Positions 24,465 through 36,900 of a stretch of 64,000 nt of DNA are shown here, piece after piece. Location: assembly GCA_025618425.1 (NCBI GenBank), contig CM046845.1, positions 7,431,491-7,495,490 on the forward strand, written 5' to 3'. Positions within the stretch are counted from its first letter, which is position 1. Every line of letters starts with the position of its first letter. Source of the DNA: Heliocidaris tuberculata. Its lineage: Eukaryota > Echinodermata > Echinoidea > Camarodonta > Echinometridae. The notes beneath the pieces are model-generated. The model saw only the letters and a list, made by a program, of their open reading frames with translations, was not told the DNA's origin and ran no database searches. A program made the translations under genes and the position numbers.

Positions 24465-25070
24465 AAGATAGAGGAGATTGAGAGAGAGAAAGAGTTAAAA
24501 AGAGAGAGAGAGTTACTCAGAGAGAGAGAGAGGGGGAGTTAGAGAGAAAAAGAGAGGGGGGGGGGTGTGGAGGGAGGGAGGAAGATGAAGAGATAGAGAT
24601 CAATAGAGAAAAATGAATGAGGAGATGGAGAGTAGAGAGAGAGGGAGAGCTAGAGAGCACATGTTTTATATAGATAAAGGTGTAGACATGGGAGAGGGAG
24701 AGGAAGAGAGAGAAAGGCTCAGAGAAAAGATATGGACAGAGAGAGATATAAACAGGGAGAGATATATAGACAGAGAGGAAGAGAATGAGAAAAAGAAAGA
24801 GAGGGGGCAGAGAGTGTCAGAGAGATAGACAAGATATAGAGAGAAAAGAGACTGAAAGAAAGAGACAGAGAGAGTAAGATACAGAAAGAGAGAAAGAGGA
24901 AGAGGGGAATAGCGGAAAAGGGGAGAGAGCTGTAAACATACTGTACAGATACAGACAGAAAGAGAGAAAAAGATAGAGAGAAAAACATGACACAGAATAT
25001 GGTAATCTAGGAGGTTGAATGATGGATATGTGTGATAATTGGAAAGAAAGAAAGAGATAGACAGCCAGTC
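24465..25070. repeat. GA-rich simple-sequence tract
   Basis: About 600 bp of purine-dominated GAGAGA/GGGAGA/AAAGAGA sequence. Frames on either strand are made of a few amino acids and are not counted as genes. Confidence 0.9.
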
Positions 25071-25079
25071 AGAGAGGGG

Positions 25080-25640
25080 TTAAGCATATCAACCTCCAGT
25101 ACCTTGTCTCGTCCAGGAAGGAGTGTCGTGTATCCTATCTTTACACAACTTCTTTGTTGGAGACGAAAGCTTTAGGCAGAGATCCTTCACGCCCTGCTCG
25201 GCGGAGGAAAAATCGGACCCATCAAAGACACAGGGAGTGAAATCATAACCACCATGATCCAATCATCGAAAACAACAACAGCGAATCCGCACAAAGGCAA
25301 GGTTGTGATACGACGATTGACTCTATTCATCACATCTGAATGCATTCGCAAGTTTGGTAATAAACAGGTGTATTGCGGCCACCCTTGCATCGTGGGAGAC
25401 AAAAGGGGAGGTGACAATGGAACCCCACCACCCCCCTTCACCTACTCCATCTCATGTAATTGGCTATGCATTTATTCATCCATCATGTCAGTGGCAGCAC
25501 CCGACCCGCTCGCTTGATAGCGACATAAATGATGAATAGCCCCGTCAGCGCTGAGCGCTGAGCACTAGTCGAGTCTTGGCAAGTGAAGGGAATCTGGGTA
25601 GTGCTCCCTGCTCTAGCCTGACTTTCAGACAGGATTATTA
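25080..25640. other. GC-elevated complex island, possible regulatory DNA
   Basis: Complex, CpG-containing sequence directly after the GA-rich tract. Several short overlapping frames exist on both strands, none with a domain or splice signals. It is a candidate non-coding regulatory element. Confidence 0.25.
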
Positions 25641-26039
25641 AAAAAAATTATGTTCTTTCATCAAAGTATCATTGCATAGACAGCTTCATTTAGGTAAATG
25701 TTGTGTAGTGACTGAAAGGAGTTGGAAGGTGTAGGGAGTAGAATTTTTGGTTAGTCTTCAATGGCTAGACAGGTTTTATTTAAAGTTGTTGTTGGTGAAA
25801 TGAAAATGATAACACCCGGGTGGTAGGCTACGTTGAGAAAGAGTTTGAGGAAGAGCTAGGTTGAGTTTCAGATGCAATATTTTATTTTTTTTAAATTATC
25901 AAAGTACCTCTTCATTGACATTTTTAGTTACTAATGTGGGTAGTGATTTGAGAGGGGTTTGTTAGGTAAGGGTTTGAATTCATGATAGTCTCGACATTTC
26001 AGACCACACTGTAGCATATTTATTGCTAATAGGATAAAA

Positions 26040-26790
26040 ATGATATCACCTGGATGCCAGGCTAGCCTGCTCAAGAGATTGAGGGAGAGCTGGTGTGTTG
26101 CGGCAAGGCAGTTGCTTTGAATGGGAGCAGGAAGCTGTCATAGGAACCGTAGAGACATGGCGGCAGCGCGGTGGAGACGTGATGGCGATGGCTCTGTCAC
26201 CTCCTGTTTGTCACGGCTCTGACAGACGAGAAGCATGCCCGAGATCCTCAAGGTTGCAGCCCAATATCCCTCGCTTCCATCATCTCCTATCACCCAAACA
26301 CATCCACAATCAAACCCGCTCTCCATAATTCATGTTATACGCCTCTCTCTCTCTCCCCATCTCAGGCGGACGCCCCTCCGCCAGCCACAACCCCAAACCA
26401 GCCGTTAACCCTCCTCGCCCCACAACGCTCCCATCTCCACAGCCTCCCTGCTTGTTAAAGACAGAGTCGCACCTCAATCGATGCAGCTCCCCCCATCCTA
26501 GCTCCACATACATACGTCTTAGACAGTTAGTGATGGTGATGGCTATGCGTCTCTTGTCAAGATACATGAGAGAGATAGCGACTCTGTGGGATTTTACATG
26601 ATTTATTCCTTGGCTGGCAAAGTCACTCTCGCCTATCTCACGGGACCTCAAAACCCATATCTTTTTATAGCCGTTTTCTCCTCGAACCAAACTACTGACA
26701 GTTGTAGGCCTTTTTGATTTGAAAAACACTTTTAGAGATAGGAGACTTGGCACCTCTCTTGACACCTATCTCATATCATGGATATGTAGT
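26040..26790. other. GC-elevated complex island, possible regulatory DNA
   Basis: A roughly 750-bp block of high complexity and higher GC. It carries overlapping frames on both strands (a 151-codon frame on the minus strand at 26310-26765 among them), none of which resembles a known protein to me. It may be regulatory or an unrecognised exon. Confidence 0.25.
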
Positions 26791-28679
26791 ACATATGTAC
26801 ATATATACTGTACATGTGTAGGCCTTCTTATGGAATGGCAAACATACAGTGTATCCTCATAGCTTAAATCTTTTCATTCTATTATATTAATATATTATTA
26901 TATATTAATATTATGTTTATCAATTATTCCATTAATTACATTTTCCATAAAAGGTATTTTTTAATACAATTACAAATTACTTGTTTGCCAGCTGGTGTGA
27001 TAGTGCTGTGTATGCTAGGTACCAGATTACATAGATAACAAAAAGACACATGTATACAAAGTAGCTTTTCTCAAACACCTTGTGTGTTTGATCTAGGTCT
27101 CAAATGTTTTCAAAGGAGGCTGAACTTGAATGACATTAACAAATAGATGTAATGCATCAAACTAAACTTAAATTTCTGATACTATGTGGCTGGTTCTGAT
27201 AAATTAGAAAATGAAAAGGCATTCGCCAATATGAAAAAATAAGCATTGGTCGATAGTTACATTTCTGATTGAATGTAGCAAACAATCCCACGTTATCCAG
27301 CCCTCAATTGACTTGCACACTTTGTAAAGACGTTGATAATTTGACAAAGTGATTGATGGGAAAACCCCGTTGTAATCTGTATAGATTTCATAGAGGCAGA
27401 CTTCTGCAGATAAACCCAAGCAAGGGATGCATTTCTGAGACATCTCCTTGGGGTTCACTAAGTTATTACCCCCTGTTATCTAGAGGCAATTAAAGTCTAG
27501 CAAATGTAATTCAACTTGGGGCAGTCCCTCCCCGGAGACTATTGTATGTATGCTGCGAGAGGAGGCGCAAACTGTAGATAGCTGTATATCTGTGTGGGCT
27601 CATATAAATTGACTTCATTTAACAATGCAGCAAATGCGATGGCGTGAATTGTAGTTGCACGGCCCGATTTGATGTACATTTGCAGGTATTAGAAATGATT
27701 GAATACTGCGGGAGGAGGAGGATGTATTTGTTAGGGGCTTCAAATGAATTGCCTCTAATACTTTAGTGATGGATCTGACAAAGCTAAAAGGAAAATATGA
27801 TTATAGTTTTGTCATTCGATTTGATTGATGATATACCTGTTCATGCAGGCATGAGGGACAATAGAATGTGTTTGTGCCGTGATATATGATTTAAGTCTAC
27901 CTGTATGTGTGACAATTCAAGATGGTGTATACATGTATGTATTGCTTGCTACATGTACAATGTATGTTCAATATGTACATGTACATGTAGATCGTCGTGG
28001 ATCATTTGAATAAAGTCTTGCATAAATACATGTATGTATCCGCGATAGTTTGAAGCTTTAATATGCACATGCACGTGATTGTAAAGACATTGCAACTGTC
28101 TGAAAATCAAAAATTAAAATCCTTGACATCATGATCTTACGGATTTCTTTTTTCATTTTTAATGTTAAGAACAGTACCTGTAGGTAATGCTTGTTTTCGT
28201 AGTTGCAGTTGACTGTACATATATGTTTACATAAATTTGAGCACATCTGCCTGAAATGCCTGGTGGAATCGGATTGAAATGGATGGAAGGCAATCGTTGT
28301 ATCTTTTCATATAAGATTACATGATAAAGAAGTTTCTTCTTTGTTCATACATCTATAATTACAGTAAATTGAAAAACAACAACACACAAACAATGTGATC
28401 AGTTTTGCAGTAGGTTTAGAACTTGTCAATCAGATATTGATTAGCAGATATAGAATATTTACATGTATAAGATGGTGGATTTCAGTGCGTCAACAGATTC
28501 TTTTGTGATATAACCACCTTGGTTCTGGCAAGTTACTTCATTTACATAATGATGGTTTTATAGCTACAAGTTGATAAGAGAGACTCTTCCAACTTGCACA
28601 TGTTGTCGATCCTAGTGTAGCTGCTTTTGCGGAGGTGTCCTTTTTTATTCACAGTGTTTATGGTGATCATTTCATCTTA

Positions 28680-28880
28680 TAATACACCCAGACATGCTGA
28701 ATAATGTTAATATATTGCTGTGGGCCATCCTTTTATCCCGCTAATACCATTCCATTAAAACATCTCAGCGCAATTGATGGATGGAAATAAACTTATGACA
28801 AGTTGAGATTTGTAGAGATCTCCACTCAGCACAATTCATTATCGTTTCTGATGCGTTTGACAGGATTTTTCTTGCTCTAT
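28680..28880. other. Possible conserved non-coding element
   Basis: Non-repetitive sequence rich in homeodomain-type cores (TTAAT, CTAAT, CAATT, CATTA) with unusually balanced composition between AT-rich DNA and the pyrimidine tract that follows. This is a judgement by eye only. Confidence 0.15.
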
Positions 28881-28934
28881 AGAATTTGATTTGATTACAT
28901 TTTGCGCATTAACATAACGAGGAATTAGAGCTGG

Positions 28935-29460
28935 TTGCTCTCCTTTTCTATTTCTCTCCCTCTCACTCCCTTTTTCTGTCCCCCTCTCCCTTCCCTCCCC
29001 CTCTCTCTCTCTCCCTCACCTTCTAAATTTTCTCTCCCCCTCTCTCTATTTCTCCGTCCCTCTCTCCCTATTTCTCTGTCTCTCCTTCCACCTTCCCCCT
29101 CTTCTCTCTTTCTTTCTCCCTTTCTCCCTCCCTCTCTATCCTCTCCTTCCTCCATGTACATCCCCCTCTCCCTCTCCCTCTCCCTCTTTCTCAAGATCAT
29201 TGTCTACCTTTCTCTTTCCTCTTACACCCTCTCTCTTTCCTCTTATACACCACCCCTCTCTTTAATTCCTCTTTCTTCCTCCTCTCTCTGCCACTCTCCA
29301 TCTTTTTTTCCTTTCTTTCTCCCCTCCTCTCTGTTCCCTCTCTCCCCCTCCCTCTCTTCCTCCTCCCTTCTCCCTACCCTTCTCCTCTGTCCTTCCCTCT
29401 TCTCCTCCCTCTCCCTTCTCCTCCTTCCCCCTTCTCCTCCATTGCTTTTTTTCTTTCTCA
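28935..29460. repeat. Pyrimidine-rich (CT)n tract
   Basis: About 525 bp of CTCTCC/CCCTCT sequence. It yields a 215-codon Ser/Leu/Pro frame on the + strand that is an artefact of composition. Confidence 0.9.
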
Positions 29461-30215
29461 GAAGAGAACCCTCTTTGTGGCGTAAGGTTGTTTTTAATCG
29501 GGAGCTGTCATTTGAGGGATATCTGTTGTTGACTGTCGATGATCGTCTGACTTTTTATTATCTGGGTATTATTCACTTTTAATTGAGTGTGAATTTGATC
29601 TCACCTGGGGGGGGGGGGAGAACAGAAGGCAAGTTTACTTTGTACAATATTGCAATCAGGCTCACGGTGGTTTACGGTATTTCAACTGTTTTATTCCATC
29701 TCTTATTCAAACTGCTTTTGAACACCAGTTAATGATAATTGTCAAAACAACATTGCATTCAACGACTTCAGTTATCTATCTGTCTCAATGGACAGATCCA
29801 TTCTCTGGCTGGGGAGGAGGGGGAGGCACTAGCCAAAAAAAATCTGTGATAAAAAAAAAGGTCAGCTGATTTTTACAGTGCTTGTTTACTCCAGTCTCGA
29901 AAGTCATTACTTTTACTACTTGTTATTAAAGGGGGAGGGGCACTAGCCCACATAGTCTGTGACAAAAAAAAAATGTCAGCTTTTAATTTTTGTTTAACTC
30001 CAAAAACACTATTTTCAAGTGCCCTTTTGGTGCACACAAAAAATGCTGCGGGGGGGGGGGGGGGACTTAATGAGGGGACACTATCTTCCTTTTTATTTAA
30101 TGTGTACTTAGGATGTGACAGACAATGCTTTTCTAGGAGGGAGGGGGGGGGGGCACGTCCCTCTTGTGCTCTTGCCCCTCGCCCATAGTACATTTATGAA
30201 ATACTGAAGATTTAA

Positions 30216-30622
30216 CCCTTTCGAGACAATTGACCACATTTTGTGGTTTGGCCCAATAACTTTTGATTTAGAGCCCTAAAAAATATACCAGATGCATGAG
30301 CAGAAAGAGCAAAAAATTCTGCACATACCGTGTCCATTTTTGTTGCATGATCATATTGCGTTTGATGCCAGGAATTTTAAAAAGGAGAATAAGATTGAAC
30401 TTCCTTAAATTGGCAACACATTGAGAGATTCAAAATCATTGTTTTTTGTCCAAATAGGCAACTTTTTCAACTTTTCGACAAAGTTCCTAACCATGTATAT
30501 TATTTTCAAGACATTACATCTTATTAGAACCACGTAGCACTAAAAGAAAATTATTACTGTTGCCAATTTGCAGAACAAAATGTGATCAATTGAGCTCTTA
30601 AATAATTCCTGTCCTGAAAGGG
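30216..30622. mobile_element. piggyBac-like MITE, family B, copy 5
   Basis: A 407-bp copy with ends CCCTTTCGAGACAATTGACC and CCTGTCCTGAAAGGG and TTAA on both sides (30212-30215 and 30623-30626). Same orientation as copies 1-3. Confidence 0.92.
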
Positions 30623-30672
30623 TTAATGTGCTATTGCCAGGAAGAAATTACCAGAATGGGTTAGGCTAAGAC

Positions 30673-31286
30673 AGAGCTGCCAAATAGTAGGATTTTATCC
30701 TATTTCATAGGATTTTTCAGTGACAATACGACACTAGGATTTTTCTCAATAAAATACGATTTATCAAAAAAATAACTATGTGTCTCCGTGTGTTTATGTA
30801 TCTCTCATTGACATTGTACATGATTGCGTACTGTATGCAAGACAGAGTTTAGGTCCAGTTTGAGTACTGCAACATTAAGTGATATTCTCACTCAGAAGGC
30901 AACATGCCAGTCTAAAGGACAAAACTGCTATGAAATGAAATTTAGTGATAGACTGTTAACAAAGTGTAAGGGAGCAGCAACAACAGCGGCAGCAGCGGCA
31001 TCAGGGTCTCAAAAGTAAATGAGGTAATTGTTAAGTGAAGTTCCCTTATTAGAATAGGATCATTCATCATCAATAACATGTACACTGTACATGTAGTTAA
31101 GTCACTAAATAAATTACATACATGTACTTGTATACATGTATAAATTACTACAAAATAAACAAAATTCGCAATCCTTGAGATATTGTGTAGGAAAGTACAT
31201 GACAGTTAAGAATAGGATTTTTTTCTGAAAATAGGATTTTTATGGTAAAATCATAGGATTTTTGGTCAAGTGAGGTTGGCAGCTCT
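30673..31286 (+). mobile_element. hAT-type element, 8-bp target duplication GCTAAGAC
   Basis: The octamer GCTAAGAC occurs at 30665-30672 and again at 31287-31294, immediately outside the inverted termini AGAGCTGCCAA and TTGGCAGCTCT. An 8-bp duplication with such ends is characteristic of hAT transposons (established knowledge). TAGGATTTTT-like motifs occur about six times in the subterminal zones and could be transposase-binding repeats. The interior keeps a short coding remnant resembling the end of a hAT transposase. Confidence 0.9.
30845..31018 (+). pseudogene. hAT transposase C-terminal remnant
   Basis: About 57 codons ending in a stop at 31016-31018. The peptide contains EFRSSLSTATLSDILTQK, then a KF...LL..CK segment and an alanine-rich tail. 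From memory of the family, hAT dimerisation regions end in a short stretch with an LST-x-TLS-x-L core followed by a short tail, and this peptide fits. It lies inside an element with hAT ends and an 8-bp target duplication, which supports the reading. The DDE catalytic core and zinc finger are absent, so the element is an internal-deletion derivative that could only move with help from a complete relative. Confidence 0.6.
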
Positions 31287-31599
31287 GCTAAGACCTGAGA
31301 CAGACAGCATGTGATTGCATTAGATTGATATTTCTGATGGTACATAATTGGAACCCACCCTCTTCCTCTTTTCATATTGAATAAGCACACATTAGCTGTA
31401 TAATTCTTTGCTATGAATATGGCCTAGGTTGCAGGTGGGAAAGGTCTTTCTCCTCTTTTACTTACTTAAATACATGTTTAAAGAATAAATCTCAGTTCTG
31501 AATAATTCCTTTTTTGCTGTACATGTACAACTGCTTCAAAGTAGATTCCTCATAGCTATAAACTGAGTTAAGATAATATTCATATTGTATTATTTTAGC

Positions 31600-32060
31600 T
31601 TTTCCCTGGAAGTCAGGCTAGGTTTGATACTGGCGTCGTTTGGGTTTGTCGCGAAGCCTCACTTCTTCATCGCCATGTCCCTCTCACGTCCTAATCCTAT
31701 ACTGACATTCCAATTTACTGCTCATCTTCCTTCTTCTCCTCCCCCATACCTCCGCCCCTCCAAGCCCCCCTTGCAATGGGGAGTGGGGCAGACACCTAAC
31801 AATTAGCCCACCCGCCCTGATCCCCTGTCGACAGATCATCTAAAACATTAATGCTCCGCCATAATAACCACACTCATCAGGCCAGTCAAATTACATCATG
31901 CTGGAATCGTCTTTCGTTTGGGCTTGCGGGACGGAGGGCTTTCCGTCGTGTAAACTGTCGCTGACGATACGTGGATACCGAGTAACTCAATGGGCTGATG
32001 AATGAATGAATGCTATGATTCAATTGATGTGACGGGAGTCAGATTTGAGTCAAATTTATG
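31600..32060. other. GC-elevated complex island, possible regulatory DNA
   Basis: A block of complex sequence with raised GC about 2 kb upstream of the teashirt-like coding exon. No frame stays open with plausible composition. Candidate enhancer or conserved non-coding element, inferred from position and composition. Confidence 0.3.
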
Positions 32061-33229
32061 CGCCTGTGATGTGAAGGCTGTCTGTTATTGTAGCCCTTGT
32101 CTTTTAGGCCATTTACAGATCATAAGTTATTGAAGGCAAGCAGGTTGTGCATTTGCTCTTTATTGAGTGGGGTATATATTATATAGCCTACTTTTCATAT
32201 ATATGTGCATACATGTACATGTACATGTATGTGCATTGAGGTGGATTGGGGCACTGAAGAATGTTAAGTGTATTATAAGAAATTTATTATGGGTGGGTTT
32301 TTATGATGCCATTGCCAGAGAATTGACATTTCTAATTTCATAATTTACACTTGTACATGTACATGTAGGTTAGGATTTTAACCTCTTGTGTTTATATCTT
32401 TATTGGCATCAAACTTTTGCAAATAAACCATAATATTATTGATGTCTTTAATTGATGATCAACAATTACAAATAAAAACTGTATACACTGTAGGCCTTTG
32501 TATGATAGATGAAAAAACAGCAAAAGAAACAAATATTTTAATTTTTGTACCTAGATTTTTACATACATGTAAGTAATTATAGTTTAGGACTACTGCACTG
32601 TGTATACAGAAGACATTACAGAAAGATGTATGACATTCATGTATCAAACAAGACACACAAAAAACATATTATCACAGAAACACAATACTTCCTTTTGTTC
32701 AGTATAATGCTAAAAAAAGGGCCTTGTATTGGATACAAGGGTATTGTATGAGATGCAGTATATTACATGAATCAAATGTATATATGAAATATTTCAAAGC
32801 AATTGTGATATACCTTGACCCTTGTGTCACTTGCAAAGAAAGCATTTTGATATTTATTCGAAGCCATGTATCTGCCTCTCTCTATGTTGAGCAATCATGT
32901 TTATATATTTTGCTGTAACATTCAGAAAATATCTGAAGAAATGGCATCCATTTTACTTCTCACTGCGCAACCATTACCTACCGGTAATCCTTTGTGCATA
33001 TGAGCGCAAACTAATTTTTTAAGCAGTAGGCATACATGTACATGTATTTGTACCAAGGGACTTCAAACACATAACTTGGGGAAAATTTGCAGTTAATAAT
33101 TTATATTTGAAGATAACCTGGGTTATTCCATTAAAAAATAATTGTGATTGTATCATAGCTTACCCATTTTTCGTCCGATTTTTGTGACTTTTTTTTAGTT
33201 TGAAGATAAAGATTAGGAGAATCAATTGA

Positions 33230-33440
33230 ATACAAGTGCGCATGCGCTATAGGCATCTGCTTTACACTCCGTATTGAAGCTCGCCAGCAGTACATGGTCG
33301 GGTGAACAAGAACTAAGCAGCAGTTCGCAGCCTCAGCAGCAGCGAGCAGCATCACACGTTCGGATCAAGGGAGGGGACATGGGACCCAAGGGACGTTGTT
33401 GTCAGCGAATTTTCCTCAACCTTCTTCTTGGTCGCTAATC
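33230..33440. promoter_or_regulatory. CpG-rich candidate promoter with NRF-1-type site
   Basis: A perfect GCGCATGCGC palindrome (33238-33247), the consensus of NRF-1 sites in animal promoters, is followed by a CAG- and CpG-rich stretch unlike its surroundings. It lies about 460 bp before the teashirt-like coding exon. I see no good + strand splice donor after it. On the minus strand an open frame from 33355 runs to a strong donor-like AATGG|GTAAGC at about 33155, so a divergent transcript is possible. Confidence 0.3.
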
Positions 33441-33903
33441 CTCAAGAATGCTGATTTATTTTTTTATTACTTAGGCATTGTATCTCCATGTGTTTGAAGC
33501 TACTTGCTTTGTGGTTTACACATGCATGCATTTGAAGAATATGAGATCAATTAAATGTATATTAAACTGACATCTACGTAGCATTTATGTGTACACAAAG
33601 CATAATGTACGTTTCTTGATTTATCTGGTCAGCTCAATCAAATGATTATGATGAAATAATGATTATTATGATCAACAGTAATTATATTTTCTGTGTATAA
33701 TGACATTCGATTTGATCATGATTCCTATTTCTGGAGCAAAGATAGATTGCAAGTTGGAGAATTAGAATTTCAGATTACACATTTCTTTTAAAAATTTGTT
33801 CATGTGCGGTCTATCTGCATATGACTTGTTTTTAATGAATATGGTTTATATGTTAAAATGCAAAGATCTAATGATAAGCTTCATTTTATTCTTTCCTATG
33901 CAG

Positions 33904-36900
33904 TGTGTCACAGCAGTGGAGTTGACAGTGCAGAATACGATAGTGACAATGATGACGCAACCCTTGAACAAGCCCCTCCAGAGCTCAAGGAAGAGGTCCT
34001 TGAGGGTCTGGACAAAGAGTCGCCAGAAGCTAGTCCATCCACCTTGACCTCCAAGCTTTACGAGTACCCCCTGGTCAACGGAGATGAGGCAGGTCGTCCA
34101 GGCGAAGGCATCACAGTGTCCCCACTGGCTGGACTGGAGGCCATGCAGCCACCAACCAGGATAGGCAAGCCAGCCCAGCGTGCAACTGAGCTGGCAAGAC
34201 AGAGGCCCAGCATCCTCCTCTCCTCAAAGAAGGATGCTTACAACTCGCAGAACTTCATGATAGCTGCATCGCAACTGGATGCCTGTCGAAAACGTATCAA
34301 CACTCTCCCTGCAGGAAAGGGTCCCTGTTTGGGTGGAAAGCCTCAACCTAGTCCGCGATCGACTAGATCCTGTACATCATCAAGCTTGCAGGATGAAGCT
34401 TTGGATCTCAGGGTGGCGACGAAATTGAGAGACACTGGAAAGAGCAAGGAATCAGAAAACAAGGGGAAAGATTTGCACAGTAAACTGGATTCACTCCTTT
34501 TGCAGGGTTCTTATAAAACAGATAAACATCACAGAGAGCAACATAGTCACGGAAAAAATGTACTACAAAGTCACACACGAAGTTTACTGGATCATAATCA
34601 GAATTTCTCTAACTCTATCTTGAGACCTGACCAAGGGTCACTGAACAATCAAAGAACTATTTCATCAAAGAGGAGTAATCACCATGATAAAAAGTATGAG
34701 CAGAGAGAAGGGGGAGTTATTCGCAAAGTTTGTGAGACTCCGTCTGGTCAGCAAAAACCGAAGTCTAGCGTGGCTGGAGCCAAAGCGAATGTTACAAACT
34801 ACAAATGTCCAACGTGCAATCATTCATTTGAGAACTATTTGCGTTACACTGTGCACCTAACCACCACTGGCCATGACAAACACCTCTCCAGGGTGCGCAA
34901 ACATTACACTACAGAGGCAATTGACTTTCAGGATGAGAAATCACGCAAGCTGGTGATGAAATGCGTGGTTTGCGATGCACCTTTTTCCAACCTGGAGGAA
35001 CTGACATTTCATATGATGCACAGCAACCATTACAGTACAGTTCTTGGCCAGTCGGGAGCAGAGGATGCAGCTAAGGCCATTAGCAGAGACATTTTCTTAT
35101 CTCCAAGTGACAATGAAGATGAGAGTAATAACAGCTCAAGTGTAGATTCTAATATTCATTCCAAGCTTTCGTCAAGAATGCTATTTCCAATGTACAGTTC
35201 AAATAACTTTCAGATGATCTCTGGGCCCTCACTTGGGCACAAGACTGTATTCACTCCACAAGTTGTTCAAAGATTACCTGGCGATTCCACCGTTATCAAA
35301 CAGCATTGTAGTGACAAGAAAGTAGATGATAAGCAAGTGGCTGATAAGCCAGCTTCTGTCAAACCTGTTGCAGATGTTCGCAAGAAAGTTGTCACGCCTC
35401 AAGATTCCAAGATCAAATGCCATAGGTGTGGTAAAGAATTCAACCATGCAAGGAGTCTTGCCAAACATCAGAAGCTCTCAAAGAACACTTGCAAACCTAA
35501 GCATTCGATAAATGGCACACTGAAAAGTGGAAAAAAGAAGAGCAAGCACCGCTTTCACCTACATCATCACCATCATCACCATCATCACCACCACCATAAC
35601 AGAAAGCATAAGAAGCATCGACAAGAGAAACGAAAAGACAAAGCAGAAAGGCATCGCCTGCGCCAGTTGAAGCGAGCAGAATCAGAGCACCATCGGCCTA
35701 ATGGCAAAATTAAGAAGCGTCACAGGGAACAAGACAGTTCAAAGAGTGTTGACAAAGACAATGATCGTTCTACAAGATCTAGTTTACTTAGTCCTTTGTT
35801 ACCACCGGCAGAAGAGGAGTTGCCTGCGATAGAGCGGTTGTCCAATTGGGCCAATGCCATAGGACTTATGTCAGAGCATTATCCTCCAGCAATCGAAGCT
35901 GAGAATGTTGTTATTCCCAAAACGAGAGTTGAATGCACAAGTAAGTACATCAATCCTGATGAGCTAGATGTTGTTTTACCTACCGGATCAAGGGTTAATA
36001 CTGCCTCCTTGGGAGGGAATCCTCTGGGAAATCTGGCAAGTATGGTAGAAACTGCCAAGGAGCTGAACTTCAGTCCTGCTGCATTCAGTAGTAACACTAA
36101 GAGCTGGGCCAGGCAGAAAGAGGAAGGTCTAGCAGACGCTGGGAAGTTCAGGTCAGTAACCATGAGGGAGTCGGGATCAACAGTTGTGTATGTGCCACCA
36201 GCATTGGCTCCACTACCAGATTCCAGTGCCATGATGTACTCGCATCCTAAGCCCACCAACCCTCCTGCTTCTGTTCATTCTGCAAGCAGTCCAGAAACCA
36301 GTATTCCACAAGGTAGTCCAAGCAATGCTAATCACTTCAAGGAATTGAAATTCACAATGGCTGAAGCCATTGAGAAATTAGTAACAAGGTCTTACCTAAA
36401 GAGAGCGATCCAAGAGAAGTGTGCAGCAACGGCAGAAAAGGAAGACAAGAAGCCCAAAGTAAAGAAGCCTCGTAAGTGTTCCCAGTCTGATGGATCTGAC
36501 ATTAACAGTGATGGGGAACACACCCAGTCGTTTTCAGGTACTCCGAGGAAAGCGATCACTATTCCATCTGCTAGTCAGGGTGTCTTTGAAAGTGCGTCTG
36601 CTGGTGGAGAAAAGCTGACAAACTCTGAAACTCCTCACAATTCATCCAACATGAAAGAATTTCCAGAGGCAAGTGCTAAGGCAGTTGTGGCTTGCAATGG
36701 GAATAGTTCTATAGAGGAGGAAACAGAATCCAAAGGAATATCAGTCTTTGAGAATAGATTCTCCCCATCGAAAGCATCGAGTAGTTTGCAGCAAGATACA
36801 AAAGAAGCAGCCCACACTCAGCACTGGAAGAAGAGAATAAAAGCCTCTGAACAAGCAGCCGAGTTATCCCGAGAAATGAGGTCACCAGTCACAGAGAAGA

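Noticed and set aside
26310..26765. A 151-codon minus-strand frame
   Set aside because: No domain recognised, and it overlaps comparable frames on the + strand. The island is listed as possible regulatory DNA instead.
28935..29582. A 215-codon Ser/Leu/Pro-rich frame
   Set aside because: Produced by a CT-rich simple-sequence tract; the peptide has no complexity.
33858..33903. ATG at 33858 as the start of the teashirt-like protein
   Set aside because: The 15 codons before the acceptor are intron-like and follow a pyrimidine-rich tract ending in CAG. The exon begins with two bases of a split codon, so the real start lies on an upstream exon.
33796..34047. An 83-codon frame overlapping the start of the teashirt-like exon
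   Set aside because: It is in another frame than the 1,555-codon exon and crosses the splice acceptor at 33901-33903.
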